Assembly: GCA_000695325.1 (NCBI GenBank)
Contig: AVPN01000235.1
Location: forward strand, 35,903-66,571
Direction: 5' to 3'
Length of the DNA stretch: 30,669 nucleotides
Source: Pleurobrachia bachei
Taxonomy: Eukaryota > Ctenophora > Tentaculata > Cydippida > Pleurobrachiidae
The notes under the pieces: model-generated
The model's database searches: none
What the model was told of the DNA's origin: nothing
The model's input: only the letters and a program-made list of their open reading frames with translations
In this document: positions 1-9,442 of the stretch, in pieces
How positions within the stretch are numbered: the first letter of the stretch is position 1
Layout: the number at the start of each line of letters is the position of its first letter
Position numbers and translations under genes: made by a program

Positions 1-104
1 AGACTGCAATAATTACTTCCTGATCGTAGAAGACATTCTTTTGTGAGACAAAGGATAAAGATAATATATCCCTGCTCCCACTATTATAACACACCTTATT
101 TCAG

Positions 105-967
105 GAATTGTTTGCAGCCATTGACCGGATTGATGCGATCCAAATGTTGTACCCAGGGGTTGCTGAAGTGACATTTCTAAATGAGGAAAGTGCGGCTACC
201 GCTATTGACAAGTATCACAACAGACACCTTGATGGGCAACCGATGCAGCTTAGCTACACTGTTGTTCAAAGGTGAGTTAGCAAGGGTTAGAATTTAAAAC
301 ATCAGATAATCGCCATCATCATGATACATGATAGTTTTCGTCATTCATCTAACTGTTCACAACTTGTGTAGTATAGCTCACACTGTGGGGTCGGCAGATA
401 AACTTACAACCTCTCCTAAATCCATTAGCGGCGTGCAGCACATCCCGGATATTACACGCACATGTGCTGTGACCCACTTGCCTCACTTTTCCTGCTTACC
501 AGCCACTGCTGCAGCTGGGACTGGTGCAGTAGGGGGAGAGTGAGGCGATTCAACTTCCTCCCCAATGTTTGTTTTAATTATATCGACCCCACGTACTTAT
601 ATTATATCACATCTGACCTCAGTATTATGATTTATGAACCATAGTATTTTAATCCACAGCCGCTACTAACTCAAACCTGCGACTGTTTTGGAACCGAAGG
701 GTTACCAGAGTCCAGAATGTGACCACCAGTTATTTTTATTATTAACCTGCTGACCCTTCCAGATCACAGAAAGTAGCACGAGAGGCGAGACAGGAGGAGC
801 GAGAAGAGAGACCTGCTAGAGAGCCTGTCAGGGAGGAACGACCAGCTAGAGAGGACCGAGCACCTGCAGTCAGACAAGAGAGACGACAAAAAACTAACTA
901 TCATCGGAGAAATGTTACAAAACAACAACCCTCTTCCAAGTCACACTCTTTTACTGTGACAATGTAG
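105..967 (+). CDS. POLDIP3: POLDIP3/SKAR-like RRM protein, last two exons (5' end outside window)
   Basis: Two exons, 105-271 and 763-967, joined in phase (AG+A) across a GT-AG intron (donor gtgagt, acceptor cttccag); TAG stop at 965-967. The first exon encodes the second half of an RRM; its segment PGVAEVTF...NRHLDGQPM is close to the POLDIP3/SKAR RRM (PGVAEV.F and N.R.LDGQPM). The second exon is a low-complexity Arg/Glu tail with repeated PARE/REER blocks ending SHSFTVTM. POLDIP3 links the exon-junction and TREX export machinery with S6K1 signalling in the nucleus; ALYREF has a related RRM but matches the LDGQPM region less well. The charged tail does not help assignment. Family confident, orthology likely. 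The gene converges on the coiled-coil gene at 1915-3246. Confidence 0.75.
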
Positions 968-1914
968 GGTCGAACTATCAAGGGATATTATTATTGGTTT
1001 AAAAAGGGCTCGGACACAGTGAACAATTATTCTTCTTTCCGATTCTTTCCAATTCGACCGAAATTGTACGATAAATTGCTACATAGGCCATCTGGGTTTC
1101 CTATAACACATATATATTGCCAACAATTTTAAAACACTCGTTTCACTGTCAGCTGTTACCAATGAAATACTACATATTTCAGAAATAGTGAAAAATCTGA
1201 ACATCCCGTGCTTGCGGTGAACGGTCTCAATTTAGAGGTTTTACTATCCGCTTTGCCAAGATTCAAGAAACTAGCGAACGTATCGTGCTTATCATCGAAT
1301 CAGCCCATCCTTGCTGTGAACGGTCTCAATTTTGGAGGTCACTGACAGGGTTGTCACGCGCGAAGTGGTTATTGTGATGAAAGCACATCTCTTTTCGCTC
1401 GCGCATTGGGACCATTTTCGGAAGGGTGGAATTCCAGATCTCCTTGAACTGGCACAGCCCGACCCGTTTTGGTTTTCTAACTATGCAGGAATCAATAAAA
1501 CGAACCAATTTACAGTAAGTTGGGTATAAATTGCAAGGGCTCAATTACATAGGGGAAGAAAATTAACAAAAATATCTTCTTTTTCGACCAAGTAAAAGTA
1601 AACGAAACATGCAAAAACAACTTAACCGTCTCTCCATATGTAAATAATGTAGTTATTATTAATATCACATGATGAGAAAAGTCTGAAAGTATATAAACGG
1701 TATATTATGATATGACTAGATCTAAATTGAATGTTAAGATTTCCTAAATAAATGATAGAGACTAAGACTCTGAGAGAGGTTAATAAAAAGAGAGATATCA
1801 TAATCTGTAAACAAACACGTCTGTCTGATGGTGCTCTGGATATCTCATATCTGACCACCATGTTACTTCACGGTCACCTTGAATGTGTCTTTGTGTGTGT
1901 GATGTGTCTACCGA
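968..1914. other. Intergenic, convergent 3' ends
   Basis: About 950 bp between the POLDIP3-like stop and the coiled-coil gene stop. It is AT-rich. No supported gene: the short ORFs here have no recognisable protein character. It contains an imperfect direct repeat of about 30 bp (1201-1239 and 1304-1339, core TGAACGGTCTCAATTT). Confidence 0.6.
1201..1339. repeat. Imperfect direct repeat pair (~30 bp)
   Basis: Two copies about 100 bp apart share the core TGAACGGTCTCAATTT followed by GAGGT after 1-2 variable bases (1201-1239 and 1304-1339). No function is visible; it may be a fragment of a dispersed repeat. Confidence 0.5.
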
Positions 1915-3246
1915 CTAGATTTGGGTAAATTCCCTACCCTGTAGTTGTTTAGTTTGTTCAAGTTCCGATCTAAGCCTACGGATAAGAGAGTTCTTCTCCT
2001 GTAGAGATCTCTCTAGTATTCTTATCTTTGCGTCCTGAATGGAAGTGTGTGGTCAGCAATAAATAGGAGTTGTTCATTTCCAGGCTTAATGTAAAAACCG
2101 TGAATATGTGCCCTAAATATACCTGTTTGAAAGCTGTGCTCTCTAGTTCTATTAATCTCTCCTTAAGAGAGTGGCCATCCAGTCTATCAAGGCTACAGTG
2201 CGAACTATACTCCGATGTCGAGCAGGCGTCTTTGTATTGTAGAGGTATTGGCTCGTTGCTGCCACAAGAAATATTTGACAGAGATACCCCGTTCGATATT
2301 TTATCAAACCTGGGAGGGGGGGTTTGGGTACAGAGGTGCAGGAAGGGTTGGTGTTGTTGTGCTCAAATTTCAAGATTTATACGTCGCATCGATGTATATG
2401 TCGATGTGTGCCAGACTCGTGTAGTATAAACTATAAAGAAAGTTCGTTATGTGGTCATAATATTCAGTTTTGGGGAGGTCAATTGAAAATATCTACGACG
2501 AATACCTCTCAATATCACGTTCACTGAGTCGATAACAGAATTCCTCCAAATTCCTCAGTCGCTTGTTCACCTCCGTCTGGGGTAACTTTGTCTGATTCTG
2601 CTCCAACATTGATCTCAACCTCTCGTTCTCCTGAAATCGAAAGAGTTTTTACACGAGAACAATTAACTAGACATGCAAGCTACTGCTGCAGAGAGATGTT
2701 TGGGGGGGTGAGTATCATGACAACCCCCGAGGCGGCTCCAAATCCACCCTGAGAGGGATCGTTGGAATGTGGGGCGCGCACAAACTAGACAACAACACAC
2801 AACCCTCTCACCACAAGCCAGACCCCCGCCCTGCTAGTTGTTTGTGCGGGAGGCGCGAAAGAGCCACACACTCACCTCTCGAAGGGCTATGTTTTGTTGT
2901 GCGTTGTACCCGCTCCCCTCTCTCAGTGACGTCATTTGAACGGACAGCTGGCTCAGCTTGTTGTGTAGGTTTTCATTGGCACGCTGACATCTATCGTACT
3001 CTGAAAATATTGGCGTTAGCGACTAGATCAGACTGTACTGTCTATAAATTGGAGACTAAGAGGCGGAAATAAGAGAATGAAACACAGTCTAAACAGACAC
3101 ACTAAACAGACACACTGAACCCACTCACGGTGTGTAAGGTTGTTGTACGCTTGTTGAAGGGACACCGAATCATTCGGGCTATTGGTAGAGTTTGGTGGCT
3201 CTATGTAGGGTGGACATTTGTTAGTAAACCTAGGATCACCATTCAT
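1915..3246 (-). CDS. Small coiled-coil protein, five exons, family not identified
   Basis: Exons 3129-3246, 2876-3000, 2506-2630, 2123-2258 and 1915-2034 all join in phase with GT-AG introns and give a 207-residue protein. It starts MNGDPRFTNK at an ATG at 3246 and ends with TAG. After about 25 Pro/Asn/Ser-rich residues come heptad-rich stretches rich in Leu, Glu, Gln and Asn: residues ~28-125, then a Ser/Cys-rich linker, then ~150-200. No enzyme motif, signal peptide or membrane segment is visible. The SVSLQQAYNNLTHQYDRCQ start of the coil faintly recalls adaptor coiled coils such as AZI2/TBKBP1, but I would not name it. The ATG lies 190 bp beyond the truncated POP1 stop on the same strand. 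Exon 1 and part of intron 1 are duplicated upstream at 4293-4500. Confidence 0.75.
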
Positions 3247-4292
3247 CGTGTTTCAGGGAGTCATTGAGATCTTGTGTTATACTGGGCGGGTTGTTGGTTA
3301 ATCCATTCTAGACGGGGGATGAGTTGGGACGGTTAGCAATAACTACTCTGAGTGCCTGGCAATGTGAGCCGTAAGAAAGTTCAAATTCAAGGAATATAAT
3401 GTCAATAAATTATTTTAAAAATAAAACCTCGATAAATTAATTGCCCTCTTCAATAAAATAAACAGTGACAGGCCGAAGTATTTGAGATTTAGGGTTTCGA
3501 AGTTTCAACTCAGTACTGCTACCACGTATCACTAGTCCTCTCTTGACGACCCCAATGCCACCTCCCCGCCCACTGATCAAATTGTAACCTCCTGAGGTTA
3601 TCCACCCAACCTCCACCTCCCCCTCTAACAACACACCTCTCACCTCAACAGTACCTCTCCCTGAACACTGCACTGATACACGAGTTAGAGGACCTTCTAC
3701 CCTTCTCTCTCCCTCCCAGGAAGGTGAATCTGGGTAGTCGGAGGGGAAGAAAGGAATGTTAGAGAGTGTAGAGATGGAATGTGAATCGGATAGACCTGTG
3801 ACACGGCCCCCACTGTACACCAAGGGAAGGAGGAACCTAGTACCGCAGCCTGGAGGTAGAACTAGGACGAAAGATGACGAAACTGGATCACGGTATACGC
3901 AGTATGGTACGGTACTGCCTTCAGTGGTTGTTTCCCCTGTATCCATGGGTGTTTCTATTTCACTAGAAAGTTTTGATCCTTCTTCTGCGTTAAAAAGGGG
4001 GCTACCGTTGACTAGATCCGTACAGGGTGTTACCACGTTATCAGGCTGTCTCACGGGACCATCAAGGAGAGAGGTAAACACTCTGTACACCTTCCCTGGA
4101 ACCCCAACCTCACCCCCAAATACTGTACCCTTGGCAACATGATGACTGTACGGATCCTTCCTCAACGCACCCAACATCCCTCCCAACTCCAGACTTTTCA
4201 CCAGTAACTCCAGTGATTTCTGTCCGGATATTGTAAACTCTTGGAATTTATGACGTTTTGCGGTGATAACATCAGGAAATACAGGTGTGATT
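3053..4292. repeat. Tandem duplication D1, copy 1 (1240 bp)
   Basis: This unit and 4293-5539 are near-identical tandem copies; both begin AGACTAAGAGGCGG and end ...CAGGTGTGATT. The unit holds, in + order, the start of the coiled-coil gene's intron 1, its exon 1, the spacer, and the 3' two thirds of POP1. Differences are few: a 7-bp length difference near the start, scattered substitutions in the spacer, and one silent change seen in POP1 (near 3844/5091). Confidence 0.95.
3437..4292 (-). pseudogene. 5'-truncated POP1 copy
   Basis: The last ~285 codons of POP1 (from about residue 199 of the full copy) are repeated here with an intact frame, identical at protein level to 4684-6132. The N-terminal Arg-rich and WHAKR region is missing. 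Upstream the sequence switches at 4292/4293 to the duplicated coiled-coil first exon. An open frame runs on to 4420 through antisense-frame sequence of that exon and intron, so a chimeric product is formally possible but no proper start is present. Near-identity indicates a recent duplication or an assembly artefact. Confidence 0.85.
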
Positions 4293-5539
4293 AGACTAAG
4301 AGGCGGAAATAAGAGAATGAAACACAGTCTAAACAGACACACAGCACACTTAACAGACACACTGAACCCACTCACGGTGTGTAAGGTTGTTGTACGCTTG
4401 TTGAAGGGACACCGAATCATTCGGGCTATTGGTAGAGTTTGGTGGCTCTATGTAGGGTGGACATTTGTTAGTAAACCTAGGATCACCATTCATCGTGTTT
4501 CAGGGAGTCATTGAGATCTTGTGTTATACTGGGCGGGTTGTTGGTTAATCCATTCTAGACGGGGGATGAGTTGGGACGGTTAGCAATAACTACTCTGAGT
4601 GCCTGGCAATGTGAGCCGTTAGAAAGATTAAATTCGAGGAATATAATGTCGATAAATTATTTAAAAAATAAAACCTCGATAAATTAATTGCCCTCTTCAA
4701 TAAAATAAACAGTGACAGGCCGAAGTATTTGAGATTTAGGGTTTCGAAGTTTCAACTCAGTACTGCTACCACGTATCACTAGTCCTCTCTTGACGACCCC
4801 AATGCCACCTCCCCGCCCACTGATCAAATTGTAACCTCCTGAGGTTATCCACCCAACCTCCACCTCCCCCTCTAACAACACACCTCTCACCTCAACAGTA
4901 CCTCTCCCTGAACACTGCACTGATACACGAGTTAGAGGACCTTCTACCCTTCTCTCTCCCTCCCAGGAAGGTGAATCTGGGTAGTCGGAGGGGAAGAAAG
5001 GAATGTTAGAGAGTGTAGAGATGGAATGTGAATCGGATAGACCTGTGACACGGCCCCCACTGTACACCAAGGGAAGGAGGAACCTAGTACCACAGCCTGG
5101 AGGTAGAACTAGGACGAAAGATGACGAAACTGGATCACGGTATACGCAGTATGGTACGGTACTGCCTTCAGTGGTTGTTTCCCCTGTATCCATGGGTGTT
5201 TCTATTTCACTAGAAAGTTTTGATCCTTCTTCTGCGTTAAAAAGGGGGCTACCGTTGACTAGATCCGTACAGGGTGTTACCACGTTATCAGGCTGTCTCA
5301 CGGGACCATCAAGGAGAGAGGTAAACACTCTGTACACCTTCCCTGGAACCCCAACCTCACCCCCAAATACTGTACCCTTGGCAACATGATGACTGTACGG
5401 ATCCTTCCTCAACGCACCCAACATCCCTCCCAACTCCAGACTTTTCACCAGTAACTCCAGTGATTTCTGTCCGGATATTGTAAACTCTTGGAATTTATGA
5501 CGTTTTGCGGTGATAACATCAGGAAATACAGGTGTGATT
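4293..5539. repeat. Tandem duplication D1, copy 2 (1247 bp)
   Basis: Partner of 3053-4292. Its right end continues directly into the single-copy 5' part of POP1, so this copy carries the complete POP1 gene. Its left part carries an orphan first exon of the coiled-coil gene. Confidence 0.95.
4376..4493 (-). pseudogene. Orphan first exon of the coiled-coil gene
   Basis: This is a duplicate of exon 3129-3246, with the ATG at 4493 and the same CACC/GTGAGT donor. It has no downstream coiled-coil exons: the next sequence in the direction of transcription is the truncated POP1. The nearest acceptor-like site (CGCCTCTTAG, just before the POP1 fragment) would give an immediate stop, so it is probably inert unless it splices across to exon 2 at 3000. 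Confidence 0.8.
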
Positions 5540-6132
5540 GCAGGATGGAAGCGGAGGTATACTCGTGTGGGTGATATCCAAAATACTGTTACTGGTCCCT
5601 GGTACACCTCCCCATTATACCATGAACACTGCTGTACTCGATTTAACAACACCCTACAGGGTCTTATTGGTAGAGTGGTCTCCAGATCCAATCCCCTCAC
5701 CTCCCACCAATGATAGAAACTAGTGTCCTGGACTGTGGCGCTGTCTCGTATCGCTCTAAACTGGGCTCGTTCACCCTTTTGCGTGGTAGTCATGGGAATG
5801 CGGTGTCCCCATTTGTCCTCCATGTGGCACCTCTTGGCATGCCAGAGGTGAGTCTCTAACTTCTCAACCCCTCCCTCATTTCTCCTATTTGGGTTCCTCT
5901 TCTTTTTCCACCTACATTTTGTTTTCGTTCTCTCAGCGCCAACAGGTCGGAACCTGGCGGGTAACCTGGCGGGATTGTGACTGGCAGCCCGTCGTCTCAT
6001 ATAAAAAGGTATTGCTAGTTTGTAGCTGATTGCACACTGGGTCTTCATGGCTTCCAATGCCTCCGTGATCTCCAGACTCCGTGCATCCACTATATCCATA
6101 ACGTTCACAGCAGTAGTTGTTGTTGTGGTCAT
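4684..6132 (-). CDS. POP1: POP1, RNase P/MRP protein subunit
   Basis: Single exon, 482 residues from the ATG at 6132. POP1 is the largest protein of nuclear RNase P and RNase MRP (tRNA 5' and rRNA processing). Family hallmarks: MRRRAASHNPARLPARF (residues ~45-61), LETHLWHAKRCHM (92-104; human WLETHIWHAKRFHM), and the POPLD-type block GCGTRFLLPLVYSGGRVTGL followed by PFFPSDYPDSP (345-388). It is about half the length of human POP1 (about 1020 residues); the linkers between conserved blocks are shortened. The frame is open upstream only through a non-ATG codon, and a strong pyrimidine tract with CCGCAG ends at 6146, 13 nt before the ATG, so this ATG is the likely start on a spliced mRNA. Its stop is 190 bp from the coiled-coil gene ATG when measured on the duplicate. 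Confidence 0.93.
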   Translation of the reverse strand: MTTTTTTAVNVMDIVDARSLEITEALEAMKTQCAISYKLAIPFYMRRRAASHNPARLPARFRPVGAERTKTKCRWKKKRNPNRRNEGGVEKLETHLWHAKRCHMEDKWGHRIPMTTTQKGERAQFRAIRDSATVQDTSFYHWWEVRGLDLETTLPIRPCRVLLNRVQQCSWYNGEVYQGPVTVFWISPTRVYLRFHPAITPVFPDVITAKRHKFQEFTISGQKSLELLVKSLELGGMLGALRKDPYSHHVAKGTVFGGEVGVPGKVYRVFTSLLDGPVRQPDNVVTPCTDLVNGSPLFNAEEGSKLSSEIETPMDTGETTTEGSTVPYCVYRDPVSSSFVLVLPPGCGTRFLLPLVYSGGRVTGLSDSHSISTLSNIPFFPSDYPDSPSWEGERRVEGPLTRVSVQCSGRGTVEVRGVLLEGEVEVGWITSGGYNLISGRGGGIGVVKRGLVIRGSSTELKLRNPKSQILRPVTVYFIEEGN

Positions 6133-6423
6133 TGTGCCAAGAGTTCTGCGGAGGGAGAGAGGGGAAAGGTGGGGTAGTGAGAGAGAGGGAAGGAGACAGA
6201 GGGAGATAGGGTACAAATATATCGGCTACTCAACCATTGGATTGCAGTGGAAAGTGTAACACACTCTTGCACACGCTGCAGTCAAAATTTCAAAGAAAAC
6301 AAATTCACAGAATCAACACAGACATTTAACTGACACAAAATATCTTTGCATAATATTAATACCATATTCCCAAACACATCATTATCCCATTATATACAGT
6401 ATATCTCAAAAGAACTAAACTAA

Positions 6424-6580
6424 TGACGTCATATCTATGACGTCACCTCTCCTCTCCCTCATCGTCTGAAGATCCCCCCATGGCGGAGTAGAATGACGTC
6501 ATATCTATGACGTCACCTCTCCATGACGTCACGTCACCTCTCCTCTCCCTCATCGTCTGAAGATCCCCCCATGGCGGAGT
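6424..6580. repeat. Local duplication of the AAGAB stop region with five TGACGTCA palindromes
   Basis: A block of about 70 bp (6424-6493) covering the last ~14 AAGAB codons plus stop and flank is repeated at 6494-6580 with a further ~21-bp gain. Perfect TGACGTCA octamers (CRE/ATF consensus) lie at 6424, 6438, 6494, 6508 and 6524. The corresponding region of the other AAGAB copy has two (8053, 8067), the second overlapping the stop codon. Because the octamer is self-complementary and repeated, slippage is a likely cause; a regulatory role is not shown. Confidence 0.85.
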
Positions 6581-7289
6581 AAAAGGACATGGCAACCTTT
6601 TCTGCGTACTGCCTTCTCTCGTCTGTGGGCAGCCCGTTTGCTGCCTCCCTCAGCTTCAGTAAGTTCCCAAACAAGTCATTAAAATCACCGTTACCATTCA
6701 GTAGGTCCTCTAAATTACCATCCCCTAACAAATCATCCACCCCATCTAGTATCGCTGGACCCCCATCCACCTTTACCTCCTCTTCTGGAGCAGTTAGAAG
6801 TGATGACAGAGTGCTACCACCGGACTCCTTCATTGTCCTACTAGGCCACAGGTGACACTCAAGTGCCTCCCGAACCCTCCCCATACCGTCAGAGTGGCCC
6901 AGTAGCCCAGCCACATCATCCTCCCCATCAGATAGATAGTGAACCAACTCAAACTCTCGTTCAATACTCCACTCCAGAAAACCAGGAGCTGAGGAGTCTG
7001 AGTCAACGAGTAAAATCCGGACTTCTGGGTCTGCCTTTTCGAGCCAGTCTGACCATGTGGCAAGTTTATCTAGTTCAATTAGGACGTTATCGACAACAAA
7101 CACAATTGCCTCTACTGGGTCCTCAGGAGGTGTCTCTGTAAAGAGAACTTGTGTTGTGACAGTGAAATATTTGTTGTCAAAAGTTAGTCTGCTACTGTCC
7201 GGGTCACATTTCAGGGCGGTTGATATGTCCGCGTTGGGGATAGATGAGACGTTGTTGATTGCAATCCGATCTATATCTAGCGTTACCAT
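6534..7289 (-). CDS. AAGAB: AAGAB (alpha/gamma-adaptin binding protein p34), copy 1
   Basis: Intronless, 251 residues. AAGAB is a cytosolic chaperone for AP-1 and AP-2 adaptor assembly. Features seen: the N-terminal Rab-like fold segment with DNKYFTVTTQVLF (human IDNKYYSADINLC) and PEVRILLVDSD (human PEVMILVCD), an acidic/Gly linker, and the C-terminal p34 helix GLPTDERRQYAEKVAMSFYSAMGG (human [23 protein letters not shown]), ending in an acidic DDEGEER. Human AAGAB is 315 residues, so the linker is shorter. A CTCTCACTCAG acceptor abuts the start (CATGG). It lies between the MadBub fragment and POP1, 401 bp before the POP1 ATG. It differs from copy 2 at about six residues plus a three-residue gap, and both frames are intact, so both may be functional paralogues. 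Confidence 0.93.
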   Translation of the reverse strand: MVTLDIDRIAINNVSSIPNADISTALKCDPDSSRLTFDNKYFTVTTQVLFTETPPEDPVEAIVFVVDNVLIELDKLATWSDWLEKADPEVRILLVDSDSSAPGFLEWSIEREFELVHYLSDGEDDVAGLLGHSDGMGRVREALECHLWPSRTMKESGGSTLSSLLTAPEEEVKVDGGPAILDGVDDLLGDGNLEDLLNGNGDFNDLFGNLLKLREAANGLPTDERRQYAEKVAMSFYSAMGGSSDDEGEER

Positions 7290-7622
7290 GCTGAGTGAGA
7301 GAGAGGCATTTAGTTAGAGCTCGGAAATTGAGGGGCATGGAAATGGGAAAAGAGATAAGTTGAGAGCGGTTGTGTTAGGGAAATTGAGGTATGGTGGTCG
7401 GGGAGTAGAGAGAAAGAAAACTGGACAACTGTCAACTGCAGTAAAACTTCGAAAGTTGGCTGGAAATTGAAATAATATTTACACTGTATTAACGACAGCT
7501 AGTAATTTGGCGGCAACATTGTAAGTCACAACAGAATAATAAAAAGGTTAAATAACACACTGTTTACTTGAGTCTAATCCTACACCATTGCTAACTTAAT
7601 AAATAACAACTGTTCAAAAAGG

Positions 7623-7897
7623 TCATTCCATTTTTTCCATAAATTGATAGTGATCCATAAGGCCCTGAGCCCTTGATCGGGTCGGCATCCCTTTCACAAG
7701 CCTATCCAGCGAGTCAATAATACGCTCCAAGTTGGGTAAATGATCGCAATCCGGCACATTGAGGAACGTGTCATATAACATCTCGAAAAACGCCCTATCC
7801 ACCCTGCGGTGTGGATTCTTAGTGGGCACCCATTTCCCTTCTTTATCCTGCATGACACTCATGTATTCATTGTGTATCATCATGTGGACACAAGACA
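7623..7897 (-). pseudogene. 3' fragment of the MadBub last exon
   Basis: About 91 codons matching the C-terminus of the kinase at 9168-10316 (from LSCVHMMIHNEY to DHYQFMEKME and the same stop), with an I/V substitution. It starts abruptly at the D2 junction (7897/7898), has no start codon or splice acceptor, and holds only the tail of the kinase C-lobe. It is a by-product of duplication D2. Confidence 0.9.
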
Positions 7898-9442
7898 ACA
7901 CGCTGCAGTCAAAATTTCAAAGAAAACAAATTCACAGAATCAACACAGACATTTAACTGACACAAAATATCTTTGCATTTAATATTAATACCATATTCCC
8001 AAACACATCATTATCCCATTATATACAGTATATCTCAAAAGAACTAAACTAATGACGTCATATCTATGACGTCACCTCTCCTCTCCCTCATCGTCTGAAG
8101 ATCCCCCCATGGCGGAGTAAAAGGACATGGCAACCTTTTCTGCGTACTGCCTTCTCTCGTCTGTGGGCAGCCCGTTTGCTGCCTCCCTCAGCTTCAGTAA
8201 GTTCCCAAACAAGTCATTAAAATCACCGTTACCATTCAGTAGGTCCTCTAAATTACCATCCCCTAACAAATCATCCACCCCATCTAGTATCGCTGGACCC
8301 CCATCCACCTTTACCTCCTCTTGTTCCTCTTCTGGGGCAGTTAGAAGTGATGCCAGAGTGCTACCACCAGACTCCTTCATTGTCCTACTAGGCCACAAGT
8401 GACACTCAAGTGCCTCCCGAACCCGGCCCATACCGTCAGAGTGGCCCAGTAACCCAGCCACATCATCCTCCCCATCAGAGAGATAGTGAACCAACTCAAA
8501 CTCTCGTTCAATACTCCACTCCAAGAAACCAGGAGCTGAGGAGTCTGAGTTGACTAGTAAAATTCGAACTTCTGGGTCTGCCTTTTCGAGCCATTCTGAC
8601 CATGTGGCTAGTTTATCAAGTTCAATTAGGACGTTATCAACAACAAACACAACTGCTTCTACAGGATCCTCTGGAGGTGTCTCTGTAAAGAGAACTTGTG
8701 TTGTGACGGTGAAGTATTTGTTGTCGAAAGTTAGTCTGCTACTAGCCGGGTCACATTTCAGGGCGGTTGATATGTCAGCGTTGGGGATAGATGATACGTT
8801 GTTAATTCCAATCCGATCTATATCTAGCGTTACCATGCTGAGTGAGAGAGAGAGAGGCTTTTAGTTGGGAAATTGAGGGGCGGGGAAATGGGAAAAGAGA
8901 TAAGTTGAGAGCGGTTGTGTTAGGGAAATTGAGGTATGGTGGTCGGGGAGTAGAGAAAAAGAAGACTGGACAACTGTCAACTGCAGTAAAACTTCGAAAG
9001 TTGACTGGAAATTGAAATAATATTTACACTGTATTAACGACAGCTAGTAATTTGTCGGCAACATTGTAAGTCACAACAGAATAATAAAAAGGTTAAATAA
9101 CACACTGTTTACTTGAGTCTAATCCTACACCATTGCTAACTTAATAAATAACAACTGTTCAAAAAGGTCATTCCATTTTTTCCATAAATTGATAGTGATC
9201 CATAAGGCCCTGAGCCCTTGATCGGGTCGGCATTCCTTTAACAAGCCTATCCAACGAGTCAATAACACGCTCCAAGTTGGGTAAATGATCGCAATCTGGC
9301 ACATTTAGGAACGTATCATATAACATCTCGAAAAACGCCCTATCCACCCTGCGGTGTGGATTCTTGGTGGGCACCCATTTCCCTTCTTTATCCTGCATGA
9401 CACTCATGTATTCATTGTGTATCATCATGTGGACACAAGACA
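7898..9442. repeat. Tandem duplication D2, copy 2
   Basis: Partner of 6271-7897. Its right end continues into the complete MadBub kinase exon, so this unit sits in the ancestral position with respect to MadBub, while the other sits in the ancestral position with respect to POP1. Confidence 0.93.
8072..8836 (-). CDS. AAGAB: AAGAB (p34), copy 2
   Basis: Intronless, 254 residues, second intact copy of the adaptor-assembly chaperone gene. It has the same Rab-like N-terminal and C-terminal p34 segments as copy 1. It differs by substitutions such as AIVFV/AVVFV, SDWLEK/SEWLEK and LVDSD/LVNSD and by an extra EEQ in the acidic linker. A CTCTCTCTCTCACTCAG acceptor lies directly before CATGG, as in copy 1. 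It starts 331 bp after the MadBub stop. Which copy is ancestral cannot be told from the sequence alone. Confidence 0.93.
   Translation of the reverse strand: MVTLDIDRIGINNVSSIPNADISTALKCDPASSRLTFDNKYFTVTTQVLFTETPPEDPVEAVVFVVDNVLIELDKLATWSEWLEKADPEVRILLVNSDSSAPGFLEWSIEREFELVHYLSDGEDDVAGLLGHSDGMGRVREALECHLWPSRTMKESGGSTLASLLTAPEEEQEEVKVDGGPAILDGVDDLLGDGNLEDLLNGNGDFNDLFGNLLKLREAANGLPTDERRQYAEKVAMSFYSAMGGSSDDEGEER

Larger units (their letters stand above)
6271..7897. repeat. Tandem duplication D2, copy 1
   Basis: Together with 7898-9442 this forms a tandem duplication. Both units begin ACACGCTGCAGTC and end GGACACAAGACA. Contents in + order: AAGAB 3' flank, AAGAB, spacer, 3' end of the MadBub last exon. 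This copy is longer (1627 versus 1545 bp) because of an extra duplication around the AAGAB stop. The copies differ at several AAGAB residues, so it is older than D1. Confidence 0.93.

Noticed and set aside
3756-5389. Two identical 128-codon ORFs on the + strand (3756-4142, 5003-5389)
   Set aside because: They are the antisense of POP1 and its duplicate, with no protein character of their own.
6133-6216. N-terminal extension of POP1 beginning MYPISLCLLP
   Set aside because: It begins at a non-ATG codon and is the translated pyrimidine tract of a splice acceptor.
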